Below are positions 23,646 through 35,325 of a stretch of 64,000 nt of DNA, piece by piece. The stretch is from Hyperoplus lanceolatus (lineage: Eukaryota; Chordata; Actinopteri; Uranoscopiformes; Ammodytidae). The position numbers and the translations under genes were made by a program. The stretch is from the NCBI GenBank assembly GCA_026929865.2, contig CM049402.1, positions 6,567,001-6,631,000 of the forward strand, given 5' to 3'. Within the stretch, counting starts at the first letter, position 1; every line of letters begins with the position of its first letter. The notes beneath the pieces were generated by a model. It made no database searches. It saw only the letters and a program-made list of their open reading frames with translations, and was not told the DNA's origin.

Positions 23646-25291
23646 AAAGAAACAGAGGCAGACTCCATAAGATGTCAATGTTCTTCATTTTAATGGTTAT
23701 AATAAATTACTCTTTTGAATTGATATTGTATATGATGTGTGTATGTAAATTGCTTTGCTTTATATTAGTTCTATTTCATAACGCTGACGTCATTCTTGGC
23801 TTGGTCAGCCTTGAAAAAGAGATTAAAACAAACCAACCACATTCAGAAAATACATCTCTTCATTCAAATTCTGGGGCAAATCATGAGATATGCATTTTTC
23901 CACAATCATACTCTCAATTAAACCATTTTACTCAAATTGCTATTTGATAGGATCCACATAGTGTGATCTAACAGACCAGTCCCCTAATTTATTGCATATA
24001 CGTACTGGAGGAAACAAGGAGAGGAAAAAAAGAGGTTGAAAAAGTGCTGTCAGAGACATCAATGGATTGCTTTAAGAACATATCAAAGCACAGTTGCTCT
24101 GAGAACATGATAGGGTGGTATAACCTGTTTTTATCTCCCCAACGCTGGCCCCTAATGTTTTCCTGAAGCCTGCCTACCACTGACAACCAGTCTTCAAACT
24201 ATTATCTCTCAGCTTCCAGCCCCCCCCCCCCACACACACACAACATAAAAAAACACTCTCTGAAAGTCCCTGTCTCAGCGCAAAATATTGTGAGATACAA
24301 TGAATTTAAAAGAGAGAAAACGCACCCACACAAAAAACACAGGCGCACCAATACACACACCCACACACATGCACACGCTTGTGTTCAATTTGTTTTTCAA
24401 AATGCTTTTTTTTACTCTTTTCATAGCACAAACACACACATGAGAGAATGTTATTGCCATTAGAGCTGAAGTGAAAAGGAAGAGAGCGGTATGTTGAACA
24501 TGAAGGCAAATTCAATCTAAAAGTATAAAGTAGCGATTATGTAAATTCCTCCACACACAACACAATGGGATCATCAATAAGAGTGGGATGTTCATTAAGC
24601 TCAGCAGGCTTTAATATATGGATGTGTTTTTGGCTAATAAGCAGATTGGCTTGGTAAGCAAGCCCACTCATGTGTTGATTTCTCCGTTAATCGCTCAACT
24701 CTGTATTCAAATGTGTCAGTCTCAGTGGGATGTTAGGTATCAAGCTCCTCGTACATATTACCAGAGCGACAGAAAAGCAACCGGTAAATGCAGCCACTGC
24801 AAACACACTTAGGGAGCTTATTTTTTGCCCCCCATATACAGTAGCCCCAGGGGGAAGACCATTTTCATTTTAATTCTTAGAAACAATATAAGGGACCCCC
24901 CCCCCAAAAAAAAAACCAATTAATCTACTCGTGGCTGTGTACCTGCTAGGCAAGGTGACGTTATAGATGTAATTGGACTGACACAAAGCCTCCATTTGTT
25001 GATGACCGTACGATGAGATCAAAAGTTATTAAGAGCTCGATGAACATTCAAATTGCTAAATCTTATTTGAGCATTGTGTTTGGTTCAGGTTGTTATTGCC
25101 CAGAGTTAATGAGAAATGTTTTTTTCTGCTTCCTTACACACATATATTAAAAATAATTTAAATAAAAGAACAACAGTGTAATTTTGAATCAGAGGTTCTG
25201 AGAAACCAACAATAATCTTTATCCAAAATAAATACAATTAGCAAATAGCAAATTATGATGGCATTTATTATTTAGTTTAAAATTACAAAAT
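23646..25291. other. Unique non-coding sequence; no gene seen
   Basis: No transposon ends are recognised. A poly-C/CA stretch lies at about 24221-24243. The block 24600-24820 (ggctaataagcagattggc, ccgttaatcgctcaac) looks unique and possibly constrained. Homopolymer C/A at about 24896-24915. Confidence 0.45.
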
Positions 25292-25680
25292 TGTCATGGT
25301 CTGTCTGGGTCTTGTTTTGGTGGTTCCCTGTGTTTCCTGTTTTTTTTGGTATGTCTGTCTTGTTTCTCCCCATGTCCTGTCCTGTTTGATTACTGCTCCC
25401 TCCCCTAATGTGTTCCACCTGTCCCTCCTTGCCTACCCTGTCTGTGTGTGTATATAACTCCCTGTGTTTCTTTGTTCCCTGTCTGAGCATTGTACCTGTT
25501 GGTGAGTCTTGTCCTGTGTGTGCCCTGTGCCCCCTGTGCCTTGATTGTTTGCCTTGTTGTCTGGAGTTTTTGTATTTTTGGTGGAACAAATAAATTGTCT
25601 GTATTTGGGTCCTACTTGCCTGCCTGCTTGCCACTTCCCTAAAAAAAATTGCTGTTTTCCTTTAAGTCCAACACATGACA
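25292..25680 (+). repeat. Probable solo LTR (Gypsy-like)
   Basis: Begins TGTCATGG and ends ACACATGACA, so it is bounded by TG...CA in short inverted repeats. It is pyrimidine-rich, has a TATA-like tatataactccctgtg at about 25450, and an AATAAA-containing polyadenylation signal (aacaaataaattg, about 25586) followed by a short U5. No matching flanking duplication was found and no gag-pol adjoins. It could instead be another retroposon with LTR-like layout. Confidence 0.45.
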
Positions 25681-26035
25681 CATCATGCTTTATTGTATGG
25701 ATTATACCTAAGACTAAAATAAGCTTTACTTAATACAATTTAAATTTCAACTTAGTCATGATATTTAACTCCCATGATGCCTTGTTTTCACAACATATAA
25801 ATATAGCAGTTGTGGTTTAATGTTAAAGAACACATCCATCCTGGAAAAAAAGGTTAGGGCCTTGGTGCTACAGCATCTGGGTCACTTTTGAAAGTGACAT
25901 GACTTATGCTTTACCCGTCTCTACTGTCGCTCTAGTTATTTGACAGAAGTGGGAACAGCACAAAGCAAAATATGACACTTGGCATTAGCTAAATTCCACA
26001 CTCATCTGGCTGTGTTTAGTAAGATATTCAGCCAT
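25681..26035. other. No gene seen
   Basis: Unassigned AT-rich sequence. Confidence 0.5.
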
Positions 26036-26350
26036 TTAAAGGTGCATTATATGATTTTGGGTGTGTCAGAGAAGTGAAGGATCTTTCTCATAACTTAATA
26101 AAACAAGTTTTACTAAAGGGAAATTGGATCCATGGAACACTGTTTGAAGTTAGAAAAGCTTCCTGGAAGTTACAGTTTTGTTTACGAACATATTATAGTC
26201 TTAAATTTGGTCCCAGGTTGCCTCAAAATAATCTGATTCATGAGATAGAATATTTCAATACCAAGAATTACATGTAAAGGAAATATGTTTTGTAAACAAA
26301 CTGCTGGCTCAAACATCCCGCTCCCCTGAAACTGCATAGTGCACCTTTAA
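26036..26350. mobile_element. TTAA-flanked MITE, family 4
   Basis: TTAA at 26036-26039 and 26347-26350. The inner ends are AGGTGCATTATATGATTT and, reverse-complemented, AGGTGCACTATGCAGTTT. It is 315 bp with no coding content; the small open frame at 26074-26277 lies wholly inside. Confidence 0.75.
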
Positions 26351-26840
26351 TCATGACCTGTTGAAAGTGGGATCCTTGCTTTATGTATACCTTGGATACA
26401 GTGTGCTTTTTAAATGTTGTTGAAACAGGCATAGCACTACATTAATTTAAAAGGTGTGGTGACAAAGTCTGAATAAATGATCACTGTCAACAGCAACTTA
26501 ACAGAAGTCATCTGAGACCATCCATTTTATCACACCTCAGCATGATCTTGTTAACAGCTAACTGCCTAATGAGACAGCTGACTCTGGCTGGCTGAGACCT
26601 CCCACTCAACAGCAGACACACACTTAAGAACTGGAGAAAGGAGAAAATAAAATCTATATGGACAATTAAGACAGCTTTTCAAAAACAAGAGTGTGAAGAA
26701 AAACAAGTTTGATTGAGTAAAGTTTTCTTTGGGGTATTTTTGTTTGACTTCAAAATGACCCCGTCTGCAGCGCCTGGCCCCTCATTCTATTCTAGATGCT
26801 GCCCGACAAAGGCAAGGCCTCATGTGTTTATTGTATTTAT
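26351..26840. other. No gene seen
   Basis: Unassigned sequence between two TTAA elements. Confidence 0.5.
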
Positions 26841-27108
26841 TTAAGGTGGAGTCAGTGATTCTGGAGAACACAAGGAACTTTTAAATATTTCTGAAACAGT
26901 CAAATTCTTCCTCTGCTGATCATAAATGACATGTAACAGCAAACGAGACCATCAGTGCAAAGTATTTGTATGCCTTTATTTCTTAATGCCTTTATCATGG
27001 ATATTCTCACCCAGGAACTACAGTTCGCATAGTAATAAACTACAGCTTTTGTCCGAAAGGGGTGCAAGAATGAGCAAAAATTGAAAGTTCCTCGGAGCAC
27101 CTTTTTAA
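26841..27108. mobile_element. TTAA-flanked MITE, mosaic of families 1 and 3
   Basis: TTAA at 26841-26844 and 27105-27108. The left end, GGTGGAGTCAGTGATTCTGG, matches the family 3 terminus at 47252. Inside are acagcaaacgagaccatcag and gcttttgtccgaaagggg, which match the two ends of family 1. The right end reads AAAGGTGCTCCGAGG on the reverse strand. It therefore combines motifs of two otherwise separate families in 268 bp. Confidence 0.65.
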
Positions 27109-29158
27109 AGGAAAAAATAGATAAGTGAATTCCACCAAAGGCCTTGCAGTATCCAGCGGTGTTCCTTACTTCTTCTGTCTCTCTTCTAACCGGCGTCTGT
27201 GTGTGTGCAAATAGGCAGCAAGGAAAAGAGGAGTACGGCACAAGGTTGTGAACTTTCTCTCTCTGTGTATTTGAGTGGCAGAATGTTTCCCCTCCCTTGA
27301 ATACTAAGGGCAAACCTGTTTCCATTATTCATAACCCAGCTGTTCTAAGGCTGGCCCATATTTACACTTATATTGCAGAACCAGCAAGTGCCTGTCCCTC
27401 CTTTTTAATATCGTTGCTGCCAGCCCCTCTCTGACTTCTCTCCGCTGAAGGACCAGGCCATGAGTAACTCTGGGGCTAAATTGTGGGCTGATGGGTGGCA
27501 GGCTGGAGCGCATTTATGAACAAGGCCACCGGTAATATCATATTTACTTTTTGAATTATTGAGCAGGATTTTATGATGCCTTTTAGACACCATGAGAATG
27601 TGATTATGATTTGATTATAAGCCAGCTATGGTTCCCAAGGATGTCTGTACTTGATTGGTTTATTCATTCAGCTCTGTGCCTTCTGCTTATAGGGATGTCT
27701 GAGGAATAATCAACAGCAGAGGAAAACATCTCAATCCAGTTACAACTGTAGTGATCACCTGTCATTACATGGTCACCAGCCAGCAGCCCAGGAACATGAA
27801 TAACACATGAATCCCTGTTGATGAAACAGTGGCGAGTAGTTACCAGTCCCCAGCTGTCTCATTGAGATACCGTAGGATTAATCGCCAAGTGGAGTGGATC
27901 TGGTCGGAATATACAGTATGAGCCAAGGAAGTGGAATGTATAGCCTCTATGACCAATCTTAACCATTGTTCCATTATGCAACCAGTAGTTTAGTAACACC
28001 AGTGTAGTGCCCATTGGAAGCAGATATTAGCTTATGCATGCTTAAATGTAACCTGTCCACTTCAAAATCAAGGATGCACACCCTTGTGCCGTGCCCAACC
28101 CCCATCCAAAGCCCCGGGGGGATTTACAAACAGTCAGAGAGATATGTGAGCCACACACACACAGACAGATGTTGGTGTTTTTATATAAAAAAAAGAAAAC
28201 GGAGGACTTGGTAGGTCAACTACATTTCTCTTTACCTAGTGATTCAAGTAGTTAAACAATTACTTATTTTTGGCCAATTCGGTAAACTACAAATATTTTA
28301 TATTAATATTAAAATACATTTTACCATTAGTTCTCTAATTGAACCTGAAGACGAGCCCCATGCAGATAATAGAACATACAGATTTGTTTCCAACAATAAT
28401 GTGACATTCCTTGTAATTTGTTTCCTTTGGAATAGTCCAGATGGGACTGTTTTATTACGGACAGGTTTACTGTAGATCTCAGGACTACTCACCTTCCAGG
28501 AAGCAGTTTTTAGTGTTTTTTTATTTCATTAGTTATTTATGAACAATAGTTTGTAATATTAATTTTTTTATGACATTTTGTTATAATTTCATATCATATT
28601 GTCAATTTGATCACTTTTTGAAAGTAGTTTTAACTACTTTTTCTAAGAAGCTTTAGTTAACCAAACTAGATGTATCCCTACTACTACAGGGAAGCTTTGC
28701 TCAAGTTCAACTTCATCCATTGTGAATTCATTGGTTGTTTGCAAATCTATATCCTTTCAAAGAAACTTCCCCTACACTGATCATTACACCTCTGGGACAA
28801 CTGTTAACAGCTTTGAAAATGACCCAGTCCGGTCTGGTCAGACACAGACAGACATTGTTTTAGTGTCTCCATTTGCTTCATAATCCCTCACAAAGACACG
28901 GGGCAGTTTGCTGGTGTCTCTTACACAGACTGAGCCAGCCGATCACAGATATGAGTCCGATTTGTTCTCAATGGACAACTCTCAATACAGAATGATACAG
29001 TTGCAGAGCTGTCCCTGATGGCTTAAACAATCTATAGCAAGCTACCATTTTTGTTGCAGCAGTTAACAGCTGTTTAAAAATGTCTGTTTACGTTTTAATC
29101 GTCATGCTGCATATACAGTATTTATATACAACAGTGGAGTTGTGAAAACCTCCGTTGA
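27109..29158. other. Unique non-coding sequence; no gene seen
   Basis: No transposon ends or protein motifs are recognised. The open frames at 26900-27593 on the minus strand have no known domain. The stretch 27590-27900 looks like unique sequence. Confidence 0.45.
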
Positions 29159-29341
29159 GGGGGCTCCCTTAGCTCAGTTGGTGGGGCGTCCCCCCCATGG
29201 GCATTGGCCGGCAGCGGACCCGGGTTCGATTCCAGCCCGCGGTCGTTCTCTGCATGTCACTCCCCTCTCTGCCCCATTTTAACTCTGTCTCAACACTATC
29301 AATAAAGCATAAAAATGCCATAAAAATATCTTTAAAAATAA
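29159..29341 (+). mobile_element. tRNA-derived SINE
   Basis: The head has both internal RNA polymerase III promoter boxes of a tRNA gene: box A tagctcagttggtgg from 29170 and box B ggttcgattcc at 29223-29233. It is followed by a tRNA-unrelated body (tctgcatgtcactcccctctct) and an A-rich tail with ataaagc. Imperfect direct repeats (aaaacctccgttga at 29143 and aaaacttctgttga at about 29342) flank it, as expected for target-primed insertion. The cloverleaf is degraded, so it is not a working tRNA gene. Confidence 0.85.
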
Positions 29342-30592
29342 AAAACTTCTGTTGACTTATGTCTTTTTAACTAGAAAAGAAGTGCATAAGATTAGTTAAG
29401 TCTTATATTAAGATGTACAGCTGTAGACTTGATGGTGTATTAGAAAGTGGGGGTGTGAACATTAGTGAGAAAACCTCAGTGTGAAAACCTTTTGAAAAGG
29501 GACTCTTACTAAAACGTGGCACCATACTATCACGTTTACATCAAAACATACTCAAAAAGTAACTAAACAAGTAAATAATGTTGTTACAAGAGTCAAGACT
29601 AGAAGTTGGCTGTGCATCAACACTTATCCACATCTTAAACCAATACCCTGATACATGAGAGACAAATGGGGCAGGAGGAGACATAAGCGCAGACCGAGAT
29701 GCAGAGGTGTGGCTCGGGGGAGTTAGACAGGTGCAGTGCATCATTTGCATGGATGCATGCAGCTTTAGGTTTTTGTTGTTGTGAGTGTAGTTGTTGAGTC
29801 ACAGGAGGGGCAGGCAGAGGTGATGATGTCATGGAGACCGCCTCGGCATGTAGGGCAGCAGCTGCCTCATTTCAGGAAGCGTTCCACAGTTTTGCGCTTT
29901 GAGAGGGAGATGTCTTCTGAGCAGGAACCTATCTCTGACAGCTGAGAGTGAAATGAGCTGAGAAATCAAAGTCACATTCTATTTGGGAACGTAGCGGTGT
30001 GGTGCTTATCTGTGCAGGCTGAGATCACCACACACACACACACACACACACACACCACCTTCCTGGCTCCCTGTGGTTCAAAGGCAGGATGGGACCCCAG
30101 TCCCAGCTCTCTGAAGTAAAAATGTAATAACAGACCTAGGTATTTGAGGAACTACATTGCATTTTTCCAGTTTTCCAGGTGAAATTGTTTTTTCCTTCAA
30201 CGGTGCTGAAAATGCATGAAAAACCATGACTGCAAATCACTGTACAAGTAGACGGTATCATTTCCCTTTTCCCGCAGGCTGCCTAGACTGGACATGCTTT
30301 AAATTATAGATATCGTCATACAACATTGCCAGTTCATCACTTACATTAAAGCAATTCCTTTTTTGGTATTACAATCTTTGAGAAAAGTTTGAATAATTAT
30401 GCACATTTGATAATATCTAACTCATTATGCATGCATTTGCATCTCTTTAAAAAGTTGAGTTGATGTAAGTGCTTTAGAAGTTGAAATGATTATGTTAGAG
30501 TGTTTAAAAAAACTAACTGCATTGTCTCGCGTTAACAACATATTACACCACACATTCATCCCTGTGACTATGTCTATACATAGATTCCATTA
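29342..30592. other. No gene seen; CA repeat at 30029-30056
   Basis: Unassigned sequence with one CA microsatellite. Confidence 0.5.
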
Positions 30593-31299
30593 ATAGTTAA
30601 CAGAGGTGGGTCGTAACGCGATACATTTACTCCGTTACAAATACTTGAGTAACTTTTTGAATAAATTGTAATTTTAGGAGTAGTTTTATTGCAACATACT
30701 TTTACTTTACTTGAGTAAATATTTGAAGAAAGAACGGTACTTTTACGCCGTTCCATTTGGATACGTGACGGTTGTTACCTTATTTTTTTATACATTTTAT
30801 TTATTACATGCGAGAGCTATTTCTCTCATGATTTCTCTCCCCGGGGACGTCTTCAGCCAACATCTCTATCACGTGACTATTTCAACCAATAAAAACCACA
30901 TTACAAAAGCTTGCCAATCAAATGCAGCCACTTCTGTCACATAACAAGTGTTGTCATGTGGTCATAGGGCTCAACAATGTCCGCGGACTTTTTTAAAGGC
31001 TGCGGTTCCGCACCGATGTTGTGTCCGTGGCCGTGCCATGTACAGTATCTCACAAAAGTGAGTACACCCCTAACATTTCTTCAAATATTTCATTATATCT
31101 TTCCATGGGACAACACTGAATAAATGACACTTTGATACAATGTAAAGTAGTCAGTGTACAGCTTGTATAATAGTGTAAATTTACTGTCCCCTCAAAATAA
31201 CTCGACACACAGCCATTAATGTCTAAACTGCTGGCAACAAAAGTGAGTACACCCCTAAGAAAAAATGTCCAAATTGGGCCCAAAGTGTCAATATTTTGT

Positions 31300-32092
31300 T
31301 TTGCCATCATTATTTTCCAGCACTACCTTAACCCTCTTGGGCATGTAGTTCACTAGAGCTTCACAGGTTGCAACTGGAACCCTCTTCTACCCATTCATGA
31401 CGACATCAAGGAGCTGGTGGATATTAGAGTCCTTGGCTCCTCCATCTCCCGTTTTAGGATGCCCCAAAGATGCTCAATAGGGTTTAAGACTGGAGACATG
31501 CTTGGCAGTCCATAACCTTTACCCTCAGCTTCTTTAGCAAGCCAGTGGTCGTTCGGAGGGGTGTTTGGGGTCGTTATCATGTTGCAGTACTGCCCTGCGG
31601 CCCAGTTTATGAAGGAGGGGATCATGCTCTGCTTCAGTATGTCACAGTACATGTTAGAATTCAATGAACGTAGATCCCCAGTGCTGGCAGCACTCATGCA
31701 GCCCCAGACCATGACACTCAACCGCCATGCTTGACTCTAGGCAAGACACACTTGTCTTTGTACTCCTCACCTGGTTGCCGCCCACACTCTTAACACCATC
31801 TGAACCAAATACATGTATTTTGGTCTCATCAGACCACAGGACATGGTTGCAGTAATCCATGTCCGTAGTCTGTTTGTCTTCAGCAAACTTTTGTGGGGTT
31901 TCTTGTGCATCATCTTTAGAATAGGCCCTTCTGGTTTGACAGCCATGCAGACCAGTATGATGCAGAGTGGGCGTATGGTCTGAGCACTGACAGGTTGACC
32001 CCCACCCCTTCAAGCCCTTCAGCAATGCTGGCAGCACTCATACGTCTATTTTCCAAAGCCAACCTCTGTGTGGCTGACCATGTGCACTCAAC
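31300..32092 (-). pseudogene. Tc1-like transposase, minus-strand copy lacking the N-terminus
   Basis: Frames on the minus strand give, in order, part of the DNA-binding domain (SATQRLALENRRMSAASIAE), the first catalytic aspartate in LWSDETKI, VMVWGCMSAA, a disrupted QHDN-type second-aspartate region (here read out of frame as YCNMITTPN), and SMSPVLNPIEHLWGILKRE with the third acidic residue. These are the Tc1 DDE landmarks. Several frameshifts separate the pieces, and the first part of the paired DNA-binding domain is missing because the copy breaks at about 32092. Confidence 0.8.
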
Positions 32093-32432
32093 CTCGTAAA
32101 CTGGCCGCAGGGTGGTATTGCAACATGATAACAACCCCAAACACACCTCCAAGACGACCAGTGGCTTGCTAAAAAAGCGAGGGTAAAGGTTATGGCCTGG
32201 CCAAGCATGTCTCCAGACCTAAACCCTATTGAGCATCTTTGGGGCTTCTTAAAACGGAAGGTGGAGGAGCGCAAGGTCTTTAATATCCACCAGCTCTGTG
32301 ATGCAGTCATAAATGGGTGGAAGAGGGTTCCAGTTGCAACCTGTGAAGCTCTAGTGAACTCCATGCCCAAGAGGGGTAAGGCAGTGCTGGAAAATAATGG
32401 TGGCCACACAAAATATTTACACTTTGGGCAAT
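32093..32432 (+). pseudogene. Tc1-like transposase, plus-strand C-terminal half
   Basis: It begins abruptly at the equivalent of KLGRR-VLQHDN (frameshifted), continues to WPSMSPDLNPIEHLWGFLKR and ends at ENNGGHTKY, the usual Tc1 C-terminus. It holds the second and third catalytic positions but no DNA-binding domain and no first aspartate. It lies head to head with the minus-strand copy, with no spacer. Confidence 0.8.
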
Positions 32433-33600
32433 TTTTAAATTTTTTTAAGGGGTGTACTCACTTTTGTTGCCAGCAGTTTAGACATTAATGGCTGTGTGGA
32501 GAGTTATTTTGAGGGGACAGTAAATTTACACTGTTATACAAGCGTACACTGTCTACTTTACTTGTATCAAAGTGTCATTTCTTCAGTGTTGTCCCATGGA
32601 AAGATATAAAGAAAAATGTGAAGAAATGTGAGGGGTGTACTCACTTTTGTGAGATACTGTAGGTTAAACGCATATTTTACCGACTATCTGGGTGAGTCGA
32701 GAAAATGGAAGAAACCGCTGATTCCGTGGAGCAATAGCCACACCCCTGGCCTCACATACAGACTCACAAGCTCTCAATTACACTTAAACTCACAAAACAA
32801 CAATCACACACTCACAATCACAGTGACACAGACTCCCACACACTTGCAATTACAGAGAAACTGTTCTTCTTTGACACATGTCCAGTTCTCCCTGTAGCCT
32901 ACTCACTTCGCATGCCCCAATCTGGCTGCGTAAGAGTCTGAGAGTGGTCTCTTTGTTCAGCCACTCTGTAGTTTCATACGTTAAGTGAGTGTGCCAGCAG
33001 GTTTTGATGTGTAACAAAGTTTAATTTTGCGTGTTTTATATTTTTGGGGCTAAACACAACCTAGATAATTTCCTCAGGGCCAGTGACATATTGTAGGAAT
33101 TTGTTATAAAATGTGTATGTGCAAAACAATTGCAACAGTGTTATACGTGTATTGGTTTTAATTAATATAATTTTGGACGAGCCTAATTTATTATCATTTT
33201 ATTTGAAGGGTGATGTATTTAATTTGGCAGATAATTAATTTATTATTGTTTGAGTTCAAGGGTTTTCATTTGATTTTTAAATACCTTATTTATTGTTTTA
33301 TTTAAAATTATGTTATTTAACATATCTTTATTTGAACATTGCTGTTTTATATTATGTTTGTGTCTATTCTGTACCGTTTGTGTTGCTCTGTATATTTCAA
33401 AAATAAATCCGGAGTAATTCAGTAGGCCTACTTGTACTCTTGAGTACTTGAGTAGTCTTTTTACTGCATACTTTTTTACTCTTACTCGAGTAATAATTTT
33501 TATGAGTACTTTTACTTCTACTTGAGTAATTATAATCTTAAAGTAACTTACTTTTACTTGAGTAAATTTTTTGGCTACTCTGCCCACCTCTGATAGTTAA

Positions 33601-34080
33601 ATACACTTGTTTGGAGCTTGTGAACTTAAAACATGGCCGCCCCCCCTGCAGAGAAACATGCATGTAAACACTTGATATCTTTAGCTCACCACCAACAGGA
33701 GAGTAACCCTTTACTGGGCGGAGAATACTATAGCAGGATGGAGGGTTCCTCTCACAGCCTTGTCTATTATTTATATGGTACATTTGCTTTAAATTCAAGC
33801 CCTGCAGGGTCTCACCTGATTGCTGCATGGGACGGACAATGATCAGCTCCCATCCTTCTCAACACACCGCTTCCATTTTCATAAATCCTCCGTGAACAGA
33901 AGCCTGCCATAGACTACAATGTCACAGAGAAAGACATCCTCCCAGGCTGGACTTCTAGTGGCTCAAAATCCCCCATCTTATACTGCCAGAGCTTAGACTG
34001 GATCACTGCTGACAGATCCGCTACCTCAAGTTGTTTGCGTCTGAAGACATGTCAAACACAATTGTTCAGGGACACTTTTT
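33601..34080. other. No gene seen
   Basis: Unassigned sequence after the hAT element. Confidence 0.5.
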
Positions 34081-34084
34081 TAAT

Positions 34085-34430
34085 ACTAACATGTACTCAA
34101 GTAATGTATTTGGGTACAAGTTTGAAGCACCTTTTCTGTTTCTTTGCATTCTACATACTTCTACTTCACTACAATTCAGTGGGAAATACATATGAAGCAT
34201 TTAAAAAATTCATATATTGTCAAAGTCAGCGTATACCTACTTCCCATCCGCCACCTGTCCAGCGTTTGTGCACGCTGAAAGAAAGTTGAGTGTTTACAGG
34301 CAGCCGCAGCTTCGCTAACTTTTGTATTTGTACTCAAGTGGTACAGAGTGGTAGAGTCATTTTTCTACTAAGGTATCTCTACTCTTATTCAAGTATCTTT
34401 TGGAAGTACTCCTCACATCACTCAGTAGAA
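34085..34430. repeat. hAT-related repeat fragment
   Basis: The text tactcaagtaatgtatttgg, acttctacttcactacaattc and ttcaagtatcttttggaagtac resembles the ends of the fish hAT group at 30601, but no clear target duplication is visible. Confidence 0.4.
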
Positions 34431-35049
34431 GCAATTTCCAGGAGATTTTTTTGAGCACAAATTGTTACCAGCCATTCATTTGCCAGAATGACCCAGCAGC
34501 AGAGGCTGGGTGGGTCAATCAAAGATGTTTGTCACAGAGGGAGAAAAGAGGCTAATTTTCTCAGAATGAAAATAATGAAGCCATTCACTGCGCTTCCCGA
34601 AACATATTATTCCAGCCCCCGCTGACACAGACTGATTATTATTCACCAGACAAATAGCCAGGTAAAAACAAAAGGCTAGGAAACTTTTTGAAATCGTTGG
34701 ACCAAATTTATCCTCTCTGAAATGAGCGTTTGGCACGTTTCCCATATTTGTTGCACTTTGTTTTTACTGACTTTGTGTAATCATCGCCTGATCGTTAATT
34801 CCAAAACGTATCTTCAGCAGTGGGTGTGATCACTGCCATTATGCAAAGTGATGTCATACCAGCCATTCATCTAAACTGCTGCGCTCACATATAGGATTTC
34901 CAACTCCCACTGCTGCAGGGATCAATAGTCTCTTCCTCAGCATGGGTAAAAGTCTGAGATTTCATTAACCCATTTAGAAAAGACTGGGCCGTCTTTTGTG
35001 AGTTATTATGAAAGGGTAAGAAGGGCCAAACACATTCTTTAGCTGGGAT
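34431..35049. other. Unique non-coding sequence; possible regulatory block
   Basis: No gene. From about 34770 the sequence (gcctgatcgttaattcc, gccattatgcaaagtgatg) is repeat-free and runs into the duplicated segment at 35050. Confidence 0.4.
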
Positions 35050-35217
35050 ATTTGGCTGTTAAGTGTACAGAATAAAAATGATCATAATGATTCATACACA
35101 TTTCCAGTCACTGACAGATAAATCCCTGTGTTTAAAGCAAGATCAATAACACTAGCGATCCATCAATTGCATTCATGAATAAATGTTTGGCTTAGAAAAT
35201 GTCTTAAACCTCCCATT
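35050..35217 (+). repeat. Duplicated unique segment, copy 1
   Basis: Shares cagataaatccctgtgttt, tccatcaattgcatt and catgaataaatgtttt/ggcttag with 36598-36840 in the same order and orientation. Copy 1 lacks about 70 bases that copy 2 has before catgaataaatg. It has no transposon ends. Confidence 0.75.
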
Positions 35218-35279
35218 TCTTCATTGCTTGGTTCAGATTATTTGGAAAAAACTAATGTTGAGATAATTGCGGTTAAAGA

Positions 35280-35325
35280 TAATAATAATAATAATAATAA
35301 TACTATTAATAATAATAATAGTAGG
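35280..35325. repeat. (AAT)n microsatellite
   Basis: Interrupted AAT run directly before the pogo-like remnant. Confidence 0.95.

Larger units (their letters stand above)
31043..32659. mobile_element. Tc1-like transposon with inverted halves
   Basis: TA at 31041-31042 and 32660-32661; ends CAGTATCTCACAAAAGTGAG and its inverse. The left two-thirds reads as a transposase on the minus strand; from about 32093 the sequence switches to the plus strand and repeats the C-terminal half of the same gene and the same 3' region. The outer 565 bp on each side are thus long inverted copies, although the total length of about 1.6 kb is normal for Tc1. Confidence 0.85.
30601..33592. mobile_element. hAT-type element hosting a Tc1-like insertion
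   Basis: Perfect 8-bp duplication ATAGTTAA at 30593-30600 and 33593-33600. The ends are inverted (CAGAGGTGGG and CCCACCTCTG), and the subterminal parts repeat acttgagtaa/ttactcgagtaa words in both orientations, as in common fish hAT elements. About 1.6 kb of its interior is the nested element at 31043-32659. No hAT transposase is recognised in what remains. Confidence 0.85.

Noticed and set aside
29159..29235. A tRNA gene
   Set aside because: Boxes A and B are present, but the cloverleaf is broken and the sequence continues into a SINE body with an A-rich tail and flanking direct repeats.
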